Part shown: piece by piece, positions 32,800 to 47,000 of the stretch
Layout of the letters: each line of letters begins with the position of its first letter
How positions within the stretch are numbered: position 1 is the stretch's first letter
NCBI RefSeq assembly: GCF_030269925.1
Contig: NC_085131.1
Coordinates: 8,603,501 to 8,667,500, forward strand
DNA: 64,000 bases
Source: Bombyx mori
Lineage: Eukaryota > Arthropoda > Insecta > Lepidoptera > Bombycidae
Reading direction: 5' to 3'
Translations under genes and position numbers: made by a program
The notes under the pieces: model-generated
What the model saw: the letters and a program-made list of their open reading frames with translations, nothing else
The model's database searches: none
What the model was told of the DNA's origin: nothing

Positions 32800-35700
32800 A
32801 TGGCTAATTTGCCTCCACGAAAAGTTACTTCAGCTAGCAAATCAAAACAAGATGCTTCTCCACTGCAAATACTTTTGCAAATGGGTTTTAGAAGGCAAAG
32901 AGCGTAAGTTTGTAGCGACACTTTGTCTATATTATGTGGTAATAAATGTAGTAGTAGTATCTAGTTTGGAACCACAATAAATTGTACAAGCAAATTTAAA
33001 GAAATCAAAACTTAATTGGGCCACAGTAAATATAATACTACAATATAATTTAAATTGCTTAGGTTGAAAGCTTTAGCAGCAACTGGTAACCGCAGTGTTC
33101 AACTCGCCTCTGACTGGCTATTGACACACGTTAGTGACTCGAATATAGATGCTGATGATCCTCGCGAGTATATCTTCTATGCCAGTCCTACAGGACCTTT
33201 ACTCTCACAACTCCTAGAATTCTGGGATAAGTCTAAGGCAACGTGTGGTTGGAATGGAGCTCATAATTTTTTACCTCACATCACTTTAGTATCTTTTTTC
33301 AAGGTAATAAAAAATATATCATACATTCCTGTTGATTCCTCTATCAATTTATGCATAGTCCCTGTAAACAAACATTTATAAATAATGTAAGCCTCATTTT
33401 ATTTTTTGTCAGATCTTTGAATTGTTTAGGTTTATTTTAATTTACTATATTTTGCCACCAACAATTTATTTACAATTTAAGCTATGGTTTTTAGAGTTAA
33501 ATGGAAACTGGGCTATAGGTATTATTTCAGATAATAGATATGTCAATCCTCATCCCCACTTCCAGATATAAGATATGAGTTACATTTGTAACAATGGCTA
33601 TTTTAATTCTGCAGCTAATTTTAAAATTTAGTCAGGTTCTACAAAAATTGGATATTAATTTTATACACATTAAATATATAGATAAATTGATCCAAAAAAG
33701 AAGACACCACAACCATCAATGGTCATTGTTTTTGGAAATGCTTCGCTTATGCCTTGTACATACATATATGCAAAGTAATTATTATTTATTACAAATAATT
33801 ATAAAGAATGGATGGATATAGAACTGATGTGATTGATAAATGTTTATTATTAACATATCTTATGAAATAATAGTACATATCTAAACAAATAATCGCAACA
33901 GTAAAAAAATATCCATAGGCACCCGATGATACATCTCTTAATTTAGCAAAAGCAGTTCGGCAAGTTGTCGAGAATGTGGGTGACCCACCTAAATGCACTC
34001 TTAAGCTCGAACCCTATGTATCACACAACTTTATGGGCTTGTTTATCTCTGAAGAACATGCTGAGTATTTGAAAAAAATTGCAGTGCAATATGTCAAGCA
34101 AGTGTCTTCAGTTTGTAAGTATATCTATAAAAGAAGAAATCAATCTAAGAAAAAATATTGTAGATTCTCACTATTTTAATGTAAACTTTATAGTTAAATA
34201 TCTATTACCATTATTAGAAACAGCATGTACTGGTTATTTCTAGAAATTAGGTACTGTTGACTTATTTGACCCTAATCTGATTATGAAGAAAATAGTCTTT
34301 ATTTATTTGACATTATGTCTGTGTTACTTCAGTGGGTGTAATGGTGGACACATATGAACATTTGGATGCATTAGGAACATGCTTTCCGTGGTGTGCAATG
34401 GCACAAGAAAAGAATCTTAAATGTAAGAGTGGATATTCTAACAGCTTGCTTTGATGTAATAACATTTTTGTGACTATTTTTATTCTAAATACAAAGCAGT
34501 AGTTTCTTGACTTGACTATACTAAATATATTAATGTTTTCGTGGCTTAATCGGTAAAGTGTATACATATACTGATACTAAGATTTGCATGTATGTACCTA
34601 ACGAACAACTTCCATGATGAAGGAAATCAAAATAATAATATGCGTAATGAAACTGAATTAAGTTTGAGTAATAACTAGTTGGACACTGGACTCTGAGACC
34701 ACTCTGAAAGATACTTTCATGTTGTCTATTGCTTCCTCAGAAGTGTTCATGATTTTCAGTTTTAAGGGTGAGGTATTCTCTGTACTTTTTTTTTTGTTTA
34801 TTGCCTTACAGGCAGATGAGCACACGGCTCACCTGATGGTGAGTGGTTACCGTTGCTCATGGACGTCAGCAATGCCAGGGGTAGAGCCAAGCCGCTGCCT
34901 ACCGTTTAATACTCTCCACAAGCCTTGTTTAAAGAAGGACATGTCATAGCGCTCGGGAAACACCATGGAGGGGAGTTCATTTCATAGCCGGATGGTACGT
35001 GGCAAAAAAGATCTCTGGAAACGCACTGTGGATGAATGTAGTGGCACCACGTAGTATGGATGAACTTTACTCCGGTGGCGGGAGGTTCGATGGTAAAAAC
35101 GAGATGTTGGTATCATCTCGAACAATTCCTCTGAGCACTCCCCATGGAACATACGGTACAAAATACAGAGGAAACTGAAGTCCCTCCGCAGACCCAGAGG
35201 TTCCAATCGATCCGTAAGAATGGGATTATCAACAATCCGAACGGCTCTTTTCTGTATGGAATCAAATGGAAGTAGCTGGTATTTGGGAGCCCCGGCCCAG
35301 AAATGGGAGCAGTACTCTACGCGATGCCGGACCTGTGCTTTGTAAAGCAAAAGTCTTTGTCCAGGCGTGAAGTACCGCTTCGCTCTGTTGAGGACTCCCA
35401 GCATTTTTGACGCCAACTTGGCTTTGCCCTCCAAATGACTCCGAAATTGGACATCGCTCGAAATGTCGAGCCCAAGTATCCCAATATTCTTGGAAGGTTG
35501 TAGGGATACACCTTGGAATTGCGGCGCCATGACAAAGGGGTCCTTCTTCGCAGTGAACGCGCAAACCTGTGTCTTCAACGGGTTGAATTGAACCAAATTT
35601 ACTTCACCCCACTCGGAGGCTCGCCCCAGAGAGTTCTCCACTTCAAACACAAGTTTTGAATGTCTCTCCTGCACTACGCTCCGTGAGAGAATCTGATGGC

Positions 35701-38019
35701 CGATATATCGCACATCCCCCGTGCTGTCATCCGCATAGCAATGCATGCCATAAATAGACAGCATGTCATTGATATACAAGATGAAAAGCGTGGGGGAGAG
35801 CACCGAACCTTGTGGAACGCCAGCGTTAATGGTCATGGTATCAGAGCATTCACCGTCTAGAACGACCGTGATGATCCGCCCATCCAAAAAGCTAGCGATC
35901 CACTTGCAGAGCCCCTTGGGGATTCCGTAAGCTGGCATGACGTCGACATTTCATGTCACAAGGTGGGTGAAGCCATTTACATTGATGTTGATTATTGCTT
36001 CTTCTTCATCATGTAACGAATTGTTGTCGGTTGCAATCTAGAATCGCTTAGTAATAAATGAGAGAAGTTAGGAGGATGCGAGCCCTCATGCAGGTTGCTT
36101 AATGGTTCTAGCATTTACTGGGGCAAATACACTTATAACTTTTTAGAAGATTCTGCTAATACCTTACCTACCTGAAAAACCTGAAAATCTATTACCACCA
36201 AACTTTTAAAACGGGAAAGTGCAAGAAATTAACCCAAAATTAAGGCTGTAATTGTGGAAAGAACGAAATGTGATGTAATCTACATATCCTTTGTTTAATA
36301 TGAAACTGCTGCTATGTATATTGTTTGTCGCATGGCATGAAATAAAACAATATAATTGTCTAGTTTAAAAAATTTAAATGCACGTGATTCAAATGTATTT
36401 ATTTCATTCAAGCCTAAAAACACCACCTTTTTCTTCAGTGGCGGCCTGCCAATTTAATCTTACACTACATGCTTCTAAGGTAAATACGCTTTTATATAAT
36501 ACGTACATATATACCTATATGCTACATTTATTTTAATAACAATTAGTTCTTTCGAATCTGTTAGTTCTGTTTGTTGTGTTTAGAAAATTTGCCGTAGTTG
36601 ATTTTTGTAATAAAAAATGCTGTAGCTCTATTTCATACGTATATTGTAACGTAGTTTACTTATCACCAATACGTATTTTCTTGAAATAGATTTTTAAGCT
36701 TACTAGAAATATTGAATGACATTAAGAACGAATAAGTTTATTTAATATATATTTTTGAACAATAGCATCAATAAACCTGGAAGCGCACGTAAAATCTCTT
36801 CATATCACACTGGCGTACCATTTTGAGGAATCATCGTATGAGGATCTGAAGAGCCTGGTGGAGGAGATGCAGCCAGTCGAACACTCCAGCTGGGAGCTCA
36901 GGCTTTATTCGAGGGATCCACGTTTCGCTAATCATCAGGTAATCGGGATGATTCCAAACTAGGCCTTTCTATATGGCCGTATGAAATGAGATATTAGGTC
37001 GGTATCAAATGTATTGTCGACTGGTTTGATTTTGCTGTTATAGTTACAATAAATTCATAATGAAAGAACTAGTTTATAACATCATAATATCATCATGATC
37101 ATTAGATCAGCGGGTACTTTTGCCCTTTGACTGTCATGTAGGTTACTGATGCCCTACGTGGCGCACTGAAGGAATTAAGTCGATTTCTGTTACTAAAAGC
37201 TTGATTGCACAACTTTATATTATTTTGTTTGTTAATGTAAGTCTTTTAGGTCGATATAAATCGATTCGATTCGTTCTTATTAATTAATTCTTAATTCGTC
37301 TTTCCCAGAGTCTACTTATTATTGCGACGCCTTAGTAACAGAAATCGCTATAATTACTTCAGTGCTCCACGCTGTATTATCTATGACGTAGGACACTGGT
37401 GACCAGTATAGTGCGAGTTTTGAACGTTTCCGATACCGTAACAGTTAGCTCATATTTGTATGGAATGGGATCGTTTACCTACGTTTGCCGTTAGGGACGT
37501 TTGGGACGCTGTTCCAACTGCATACAAAATTGGGTTAACTTTTACGCTATCGAGAACGTTAAAAAGCTCGCACTAAGCACACTGCATGGCAATCAATGTG
37601 TAGGTGAAAAAATAGAACTGTCTATCATGTAGGAAGTACCTACAGCGTTGCTGTGCTTATAATATTGAAACAATCTATCTATTAACTACTTAATTAAATT
37701 AATATTGATTTATTCAATGATTCGGGCTACCATATCAATTTGACAAAATTACCGAACATTTTCTGGGGAAGAAATTTTCTTTGGGTGAATCCAATGAAAA
37801 ACTTAGTTAAAGTCAAAAATATATTTATGATAACCAATATTAAACACAGCTTTCAGAAATATCTTTTGATGTCTAAATATTTTGGCATAAAATTCACGTG
37901 AATGTTGCGAACTTATAACTCTTTCGTTAAATATAGATTTAACGAAAGAGTTCGCACATATCATACAACAATAGTGTTGTATGAAACTGTCATTGTACTA
38001 TAATATAATCTATCTTCTA

Positions 38020-38058
<39 letters not shown>

Positions 38059-41000
38059 GAATTGCTGTTCGTTAGTCTCGCTAAAACTCGAGAGCGGCTG
38101 GACCGATTTGGCTAATTTTGATCTTGATTTATTTGTGGAAGTCCCGAGAAGGTTTAAAAGGTAGATAAATGAATGATAATGTTCGAAATATAAATAAAAA
38201 TAACAATTTTGTTTTCCCTTTGATGTGCTCCCCGTCGGACGGATTCCTTTTGTTTGTTTTAAGTTTATTTTATACAAAAGTTTAGGTCTTTTATTTGTCG
38301 ATTGAGGCACTACGAAGTCTACCGGGTCAGCTAGTATATGTATATATATCTTTTGATAATATGTAAAAATAAAACTCGTGTTAAACTAAAACTTAAACTA
38401 AGATTAAGATTCAGTCACATAACTTTCTAATTGAAATGTTTTTTTGACTGTTTTGTTAGCTCTACATCGATATTTATAACGTGACAGTACCGTATTTAAA
38501 ATTTCCCGATATTAATTGAAGAATTTAAATACAAATGTTAATTAAAACTAAATAAATATCTTAATTACATTACATACAAAATGATAGTAGATAGTACAAT
38601 CGAGAGAATAACAAAACTTTTCTTTGTTCCTTAATTGTTTTGCTACTTAATATTTATTTTTAACTAATTATAAAATTGATTGAAATTTATATTTACTTTA
38701 TACAAATTATTCCATGATAAAGTATTCAAGAATATTTGATGTTTTGTATGTATGAGGACAGAATAATAATCTTAGTAAAAAAAAAACTGCGACGACAGTG
38801 AAATATGCTACATTAGGTATAATGATTTTAAAACAAACTCAACTTTATATATTCTTGTAAATAAAATAGAATGTAACGTGTAGGCTTAGCACACAACGTA
38901 CCACACAAAATTTAAAAAGAAATAAGAAATAAAAAATGACCGTCCTTGTAAAAGTACAAAAATTGCTAGAAGTAAATAGTGAAGAAAAAATTACATGCAT
39001 ATTCTTAAAAACTTCTGATGGTTAGATAACGGTATTATAACGTTGAAATGTGAAAATTTTACAAAAGTATACAACCGATCAATCTGATATGCGCTGGTAG
39101 ATGAAAAGTTGACCAGTTGACGCTGAGTTCGTCTCGCCATTAAAGAATACCATTTTCCCCATAGGTGTACAAAGTGACTCAAGGTTATTCGCCTCAAGCC
39201 AGCGATGAACTAGAATTGGTGCTCGGTGATTACATTTATATAGAGGAGAAGGAGTTCGATATTTCTCCAGACGGATGGGTCCATGGTACTTCATGGCTCA
39301 CTGGTAAGAAAATCCTGAAATGTTCGTTTTTTTTTTGTTTTCAGTAGACATGATAAGTAGTAAGTCCCGTGACCACGAAAATTGTTAAGTATTCAAAACG
39401 TCAGAAGTAATATAATGACGCGTTATTAAATCGTAAAATAAGTTTAAATTAATTGGCGTTACTAATAGAATCTATATCTATACTAATATATAAATCTGCA
39501 GTTTTTTTTACGGATGTTCCGTTATAACTACTGAACCACGCATCCGATTGACTTGCAACTTGGTATCCATGTAGAAAATACATGTACTTAATGGATAGGC
39601 TAATATTTATATGAGCGTTGGACTCCCTACACCAGTTGCGGGGGCGTTAATGATGTGAATCTTTGTGGGGGTGAGAAATAATAATGTTAATTTTAAATGC
39701 CCAGCGAAGCGGACGGGTACAGCTAGTAATCCATAAAAATTGTGTTTTATAATGGTTTTGTTTTACTATCAATTTGTTCATTGGCGAAGCACTGCTCTTG
39801 CTAGGGCTAGTGTTAGCAATTCTCTCAGGTTGAACTCGTGAGCTCATCTATCAGTCTGACCGTACCTGAAATAGCCCCTTAGGCCACCTGAGATTGGTAG
39901 GGAAAAATAATTAGTTTAAATGCCTAAAAAGTACAAGATGAGGTCCCGCGAATTGGGCAGAAAAGTACAAGACGAGGTCGCGCGAATTGGGCAGAAAAGT
40001 ACAAGACGAGGTCGCGCGAATTTGAAGAGTGGGGCAGCCGTTGTAACTATATTTGAGACCTTAGAACTTATATCTCAAGGTGGGTGGCGCATTTACGTCG
40101 TCTATGGGCTCCGGAAACCACTTAACACTAGATGGGCTGTGAGCTCACACTCCACTCCACCCATCTAAGCAATAAAAAATAAATTAAAAAAAAACTAAGC
40201 TAATGTTAGCAATTGCAAGAGCAGCGCTTCGTTGAATCTGCTACCGGATCGGTATCGCCACGCACTGAAAAGATCCGCTGAGAAACTTTTTTTTATTTAT
40301 TTTTTATGATTGAAGGATTACTGGTGGCCCGGAGGCCTTTCCAGTTTCACCAGGACAGGTGGGCGAGCAAAGCCTCAGCCAGGAGGGGTGGGATTTGCTA
40401 ACAGCTACCCGAGCGCCTCCGAAGGAGACCTAACAGCTCAAGAGTAGCTGCTTCGCGAATGAATCTACTACCGGATCGGAATCACGACCCGCTGAGAAGA
40501 TCCGGCGAGAAACTCAGCGAGCTGATTCATGGGTTAGGTTTCACGGCGAACTCTTTGTCGAGTTCGACGAGTACGGTTACCGAGGTCCCTAAGCCTGCTC
40601 CTAGTGTGAAGCTGAAGGCGTCTAATGCAAAGGTTATTGGATCTAATGGATCCGTAAGGACTTGTCTAGGGCGTCGACGGTAACTGGCTTCTGCGTGATC
40701 AGGATTTGGGGAGTTGTCAGCGGCGGCAACGATAAGGCGATTATCATGACGCATATCCTTATCGAAGTACCGTTCCGACGCTGACTTCATGTATTTCTGG
40801 ATAGATTCGAGGCCCAGGTCGTCGTGTAGGTCAACGTTCCTCACGAACCACGGAGCTCCGACGGCTAGCCTGCAAAAGCGGGATTGTAGAGATTGGAGGG
40901 TGTATATGTGTGTGCGGGCCGCGTGAGCGAACACCACACTCGCGTAAGTCATGACGGGACCCGCTGAGAAAGTAAGTGGGTTGCTTTGTCTACTTTTAGA

Positions 41001-44000
41001 TATTATGTTATTAAAAAACATTCGTGCATTGATGACTTTAAAATTCAATCATCGTTTTATCTTCTATTCACAAATTACACATATGTATTACATAATTTGT
41101 AAACATTACACTTCGAATAAATTGTCTCAGTGACATTTTAACTATGTATAATAAACATTGTCAATTAATGAAATTTACACTATAGGCTTGACCCATTCGA
41201 AAGAAATAATAAAATTGCTTATTTAATTATGTATTCGTTATAAAAAACATTTTGATTACGTACCTACTCTAGTCGAAATACAAAACCGCATTGACAGACA
41301 CGCTTAAGTATACTCGTAAAGTGCATTGACAATGCCCTGTTTATTATTAATATACAGTCAAACCTGGGTAAGTGAGAACTGGATAAGTAAGAAAACTCTA
41401 TAAGTGAGAGTAATAGCAAGGACCCGTCATTTTAAGCTCCCAAAACCTCTATTAGCGAGAAACAGAAACCTCTGTAAGAGAGAGTCGTTTTTTCCTCATG
41501 GACCTCCGTAAGTGAGACTGCTACATATCTATACCTCTATAAGCGACAGCCGAGCTTTATTTATTTATTTATATTATTTAGGAGGAACAAATGACAAAAC
41601 AAATTACAAATTTAACATCTGCTATTTTATGTCTCATTTTTAACTTTCGTGGAACTTCTTATCATTGTTTTTGTATGGTTTTCTCGTGAATATTGAACCT
41701 ATTCTATTTCGTGGAACTAAATAACGTTGTTATTTTATCGTATTCTTTTATCGAATTATTTTCGAATCGACACGTGTGCCTGTGTACCGTCCTGTTTGTC
41801 GAACTTACTCAGTTTAATCGACATCAACCCCACGAAAAGCACAGCGGTGCTCTTCAAAAGGGGTCGCCCTCCGAACACCACGCTGAGCATCCCCCTCCCG
41901 ACTAGGCGCGTCAACACCTCCGCTCCCGCCATTCGCCCAATCACGATGTTCGACCAGCCCATACCGTGGGCCCCGAAGGTCAAATATTTAGGCGTCACCC
42001 TCGACAGTACGATGACATTCCGCCCTCACATCAAGACGGTACGCGACCGTGCCGCCTTCATTCTAGGACGTCTCTACCCGATGATATGTAGGCGAAGTAA
42101 AATGTCCTTTAGAAATAAGGTGACACTCTACAAAACTTGCATACGCCCCGTCATGACCTATGCAAGTGTAGTGTTCGCTCACGCGGCCCGCACTCACTTA
42201 AAGTCATTCCAAATTATTCAATCCCGTTTTTGCAGGATAGCCGTCGGAGCCCCGTGGTTTGTCAGGAACGTCGACCTCCATGACGACCTGGACTTAGAGT
42301 CCACCAGTAAGTATATGCAGTCGGCGTCGATGCGCCACTTCGATAAAGCGGCACGACACGAGAACCCTCTCATCGTGGCCGCCGGTAACTACATTCCCGA
42401 TCCTGCGGACAGAATGGAAAGCAGTCGACGTCGCCCAAAACACGTCATCTCGGATCCTCCCGATCCACTAACGGTGCTTCTAGGTACTTCAAGCACCGGT
42501 CACCGTTCTCGTCGAACCCGTCGCTTGCGACGAAGGGCTCGACGAGTAAATTAACTCTCAGACACAGCCCATTGAGTTTCTCGCCGGATCTTCTCAGTGG
42601 GTCGCGTTTCCGATCCGGTGGTAGATTCTGCGAAGCACGACTCTTGCTAGGGTTCGTGTTAGCAACTTCATCAGGTTTGAGCCCCGTGAGCTCACCTACA
42701 AAAGTTAGGGTTACGCTGATATAGCCTCTCAAGGCTCTCAGCTTAGGTAGGAAATAAAAATAAAAAATAAACAGTTTATCGTTAATCAATTGCGAAGGAA
42801 AGTTCTGTTCATCAATTGCGAAGGAAAGTTCTGTTCTGCATCATGTAAAAACGGAAAATTAAAGTACTGTCATTAAAGTCATAAACTTAAAATAGTGAAT
42901 GCATTTGAATGCGGAAAATCGCGAATCGAAATTCAGAGGGAGCATTAGCGAGAAACTCGGGTTAGTGAGAAACCTCTATAAGCGAGAATGAGATTGTGCT
43001 CCCTTGAACTCTCGCTTATCCAGGTTTGACTGTACTTGTAGGTAACTCAAGAACGGAGAAGCCTAATAAACGTTTTGTTACGTTCTTGAAAAAGCCAACG
43101 TTAAAAATACTTCATTTCAATGTTTACAATCGTAATTGTATTTCAGACGTAGGATTTTATTTTTCCCTTTTTTAAATTCTAACCTAATCAGTGCTGATAT
43201 CGTTTTAATGCCATTAATGTTTCGTAGTTGCTAATCGCTACCGGCGTACTGCGATACATAGAATTAGTGCATAACGACATTTTTGCTACTATTGTTTATT
43301 CTAATGTAAAAATCGAAGCGTCTAAGCTTTAGTGATGTATGCGTAATATGTGTTTGCATTCTTTTTTTTTTTAATTGTTATTTAAATTTAACAATACAAT
43401 AACGTTAAGTTATTCTAAGACGGTACGTCTTTCTGAAAGCGTTGTGTGTCGGCGATAGTACATCAGGGTCACGTGAAAAATGCTGAGTAACACGAGAGCG
43501 TTGCTTCGATTGTTGAACTTGAATTTGGAAGGTCAGTCAGTTGTGCTTGTGATACTTTTAGGGACACACGTGCCGCCTTCAGCCGTGAGTAGCATCTTCG
43601 ACTTATAAATAGTCCATTTAAATAAATAAATAATACATAATTTAACATAAAACAACAAAAATAAGTAATTCAATTGAAAACTTTCATGTTAGTTACATTA
43701 AAATATTTAAAAATGTGTTATAAGTGAGCGAATTTGGCGACGAAGGATCTTACGAAAGAACTTACAAGATTATTTATTATTCTGAAATGCAAACATGAAC
43801 TTTAACGAACCTTTGCGTAGCTGAAGTTAAAACGCTGTTATTGTTCCCAAAGTTCGATTATTGGAACTCGATTATTGGAACAAAGAAAATTAATTAATCG
43901 AACTGTTATCGTTTAGTATTTATAAGAGATTCGAAAGTGTATGTTTTGATATCTGCGCATAGAGAAATTCAATTAGCGGTGTTAAAATTAGAAGCGATCA

Positions 44001-47000
44001 CTTCTATGCAGCCTTTTTTTTTTCTACCTAAGCCTTGAGAGGCTATTCTCCGGTGCTTGAGGTACCTAAAAGCACCGTTAGTGGATCGGGAGGATCCGAA
44101 ATGACGTGATGCAGCCATTAAATTATAAAAGTGTGAAGTTCCAATATTCACATTCTGTTTTCTAGGTAATACTTGAAATGGATACACAGGTACATGGTCA
44201 TCAGTATTCAAACTATTAACGAAGCTTATTGAAATTTAATAATATCGACGTCGGGATATCAGTCTTAAAAACAAACAAACAAACAAAGCTATTTATCATT
44301 TGTAAATTACGAAAATACTATTACGGTTATGATTTATTTTGAGCCTCTTTAGGCCAATGAGCGGACAATTAACAGCGGATGAAGTAAAACTCTAGGTTTT
44401 GTTTAAATTGCTGCTGGTAAAATGTCATGAAACATTTATTTACTGGCAGCTTCTGACGTTATCTGTGCTCAAATGTTATCGCACACCGTGCAGATTATGA
44501 AAATACAAACACACAATATTTATTGATAATATCTAATCTAGTGGATCTACTATTCTATGAATGTTTTCCGAATTGTTAGATAATCCACGCACTGCGTGAC
44601 TGTCACGGTCCAAAGTCAATGTCACAAATCACGAAAATATCTGTCAATTTGATACGATTTATCGATCCTAAAATTATTTAAGGTTGTATAAACATATCGG
44701 GTTATAAGGTGATACGTTCCTAGGTGTCAAAATAAAAACACACTTTAGGCGTAGGTGTATTTTACTTTTTTTTTATTAGTCAATTTGACGACGCGTTTAC
44801 AAAGGATATTCGGTTAGTTACCTACAATATTGGAATCCTCTTGATAAATGTGTATGTACCGATGTACCAATTAGATCTGCGAGTAAAGAAATCTTAAGCC
44901 GCGAATATAGGAAATTGGTCGTATTTTTATAATGGGCGAATAGTCAAAACACGAATAAAGGAAACGCGAATAATGAGCTTTTGCTGTATTACAATATAAT
45001 TTTGAAATGAAACTGAAGAAAAACGGAAGCCGTTTCTGGCCATAAATTGTATTACTGAAAATGTTCTTAATCGAGTTTTATATAGAGCCAATATATATAT
45101 ATTAAATGACAGCTGTATTTGTCGTTGGTCAAATGTCGTTGTTAAATATCATGTCAATAGATGTCATTTTCTTGTCCTAAATAACGTTCTTCATTCGATC
45201 GAGATGACTGTTTATTTTACACTGTGGCAAGGCCTTTTTTAGTTCATAATCAATTGTTTTTTTAAGGCTTAAACGGGTATCTACCTGCTGTGTACACGCG
45301 ACGCACCGCGGAAACTGACGCGTGGACCTTACATAAGGCAGTCTCACTTGGAAACAACTGTGAGTTACTTCAAAGATTTTAGATATCAAACTATATTTGT
45401 TTCAGACTTCAACTGATTTTTATATAACAGTATTCTATGTCTTTCTAGTTGCTATTTCGTTTAGAATGTTTTTAAATGCTGTAGATTTATAATTAAATTT
45501 TTTTCCAAGCATTGGAAGCAAACAATATTTTATTAGGTATATTCATAAAATTATCATGTGTTACGGTGAGCTGGTCTGATGATAAATATGGAATCCGGTT
45601 AACAGAATTGAATAGTAAACTCATAAATTTGAACTCTGTTAATAAAATATGAATGTTTGGTTGTTCGTAATAAACACGTACGCATCTGTTTTTTTTGATG
45701 GAATAGGGTTGTCAAAGTCAAGAATCCGCAACCTCAATGTGATTTTTTTTTCATATAGCTCAAAATTATATTAAGACAACCTGCCTGTTTGTATCGTAAT
45801 ATCTTGGCCCATAAATATCTCTAGCCGAGACAGCTCTGTGATCTTGCGATCTGTGAACTTGGGCCCGTAATGGAAGACTTGGGCTCCGATAGCCAAGTAG
45901 ACCTCTTTAGCCCGTTCAATCACCAAAGCAATATTCATTTAGATAAACAATTTCAATTAAGATTAAAAAACATTAAATCAGCTGATAAACATTTCGTTCA
46001 TTGACCCTGAGTTAAGAATTTTAATAGCATTGTTTATAAATAATAAATCGTGTCATCATGTTTAATAAAATATTTTTATTTTATTTTATTTATTTATCAT
46101 TTTTCTTACTCATAGGTATAAATAATAACATATCAGCGAAATCTTAGACAGGCCTTTATTTTAATAACCATGTTAGTATTTTTTTTATTGTTTAGATGGG
46201 TCGACGAGCTCGCAGCCCACCTGGTGTTAAGTGGTTACCGGAGCCCACAGACATCTACAACGTAAATGCGCCACCCACCTTTAGATATAAGTTCTAAAGT
46301 CTCAAGTATAGTTACAACGGCTGCTCCACCCTTCAAACCAAAACGCATTACTGCTTCACGGCAGAAATAGGCAGGGTGGTACACGCAACAATGGCTATGA
46401 ACATTTGAATGTTAACAACTGGACGTTTCTAGACAAACCTTACACTTTATGTCTTCTTCTTCTTCTTAGTCGAATACTTCATTGCTGAAGGTCGTGTCCT
46501 TGAAAGCCCTTCGTGGCTCTTTGTACCCTCAGCTTCCATTTGCTTCGGTTTTCGGCTTCTCTCAGGGCGTTCGTAACAGAGAGTCCAGTGAGCGCAGCTA
46601 TCTGATCCGACCAACGGTTTGGTGGCCGGCCAGCGGGTCTTTTCCCTTCTACCTTGCCCACCACAATCAATCTTTTAAGGTTGTCTGGTGGCCGCCGAGC
46701 AATATGACCAAAGTAACCAAGAACCTTCTGGTAGCAAATCGTCGACAGTCTCGTTTCTATACGAAGTTGCTCGAGAATAGATTTGTTTCTTCTCTTGGCG
46801 GTCCACGGTATGCGGAGCATTCTTCGCCAACACCACATCTCGAACGCTTCTATTTTTTACTTCGTGTAGTGCAGACAAAATATTCACTATAATTGCAGAT
46901 TAACAAAAATGTATTCACTGACGAACTCGCTCTTCCTAATAAATATATTGTTACGCCGGTAAGAGTAACGCCATCTAGCGTCGAATAGCAGAAACGAATA

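Larger units (their letters stand above)
36950..39164. other. UBASH3 intron with MITE, Helitron and TA microsatellite
   Basis: Apart from the elements listed separately (37404-37584, 38019-38334), I see AT-rich sequence without coding signal. A short palindrome of 'tttcgttaaatatagatttaacgaaa' type lies at about 37921-37951. Confidence 0.5.

Noticed and set aside
36439..36479. Extra constitutive UBASH3 exon
   Set aside because: Its inclusion puts the following exon out of frame with an immediate stop, while skipping it gives a perfect junction; kept only as a possible poison exon.
46482..46892. 136-codon frame on the + strand
   Set aside because: Opposite strand of the LINE C-terminus at 46445-46940, which has clear reverse-transcriptase-tail motifs on the - strand.
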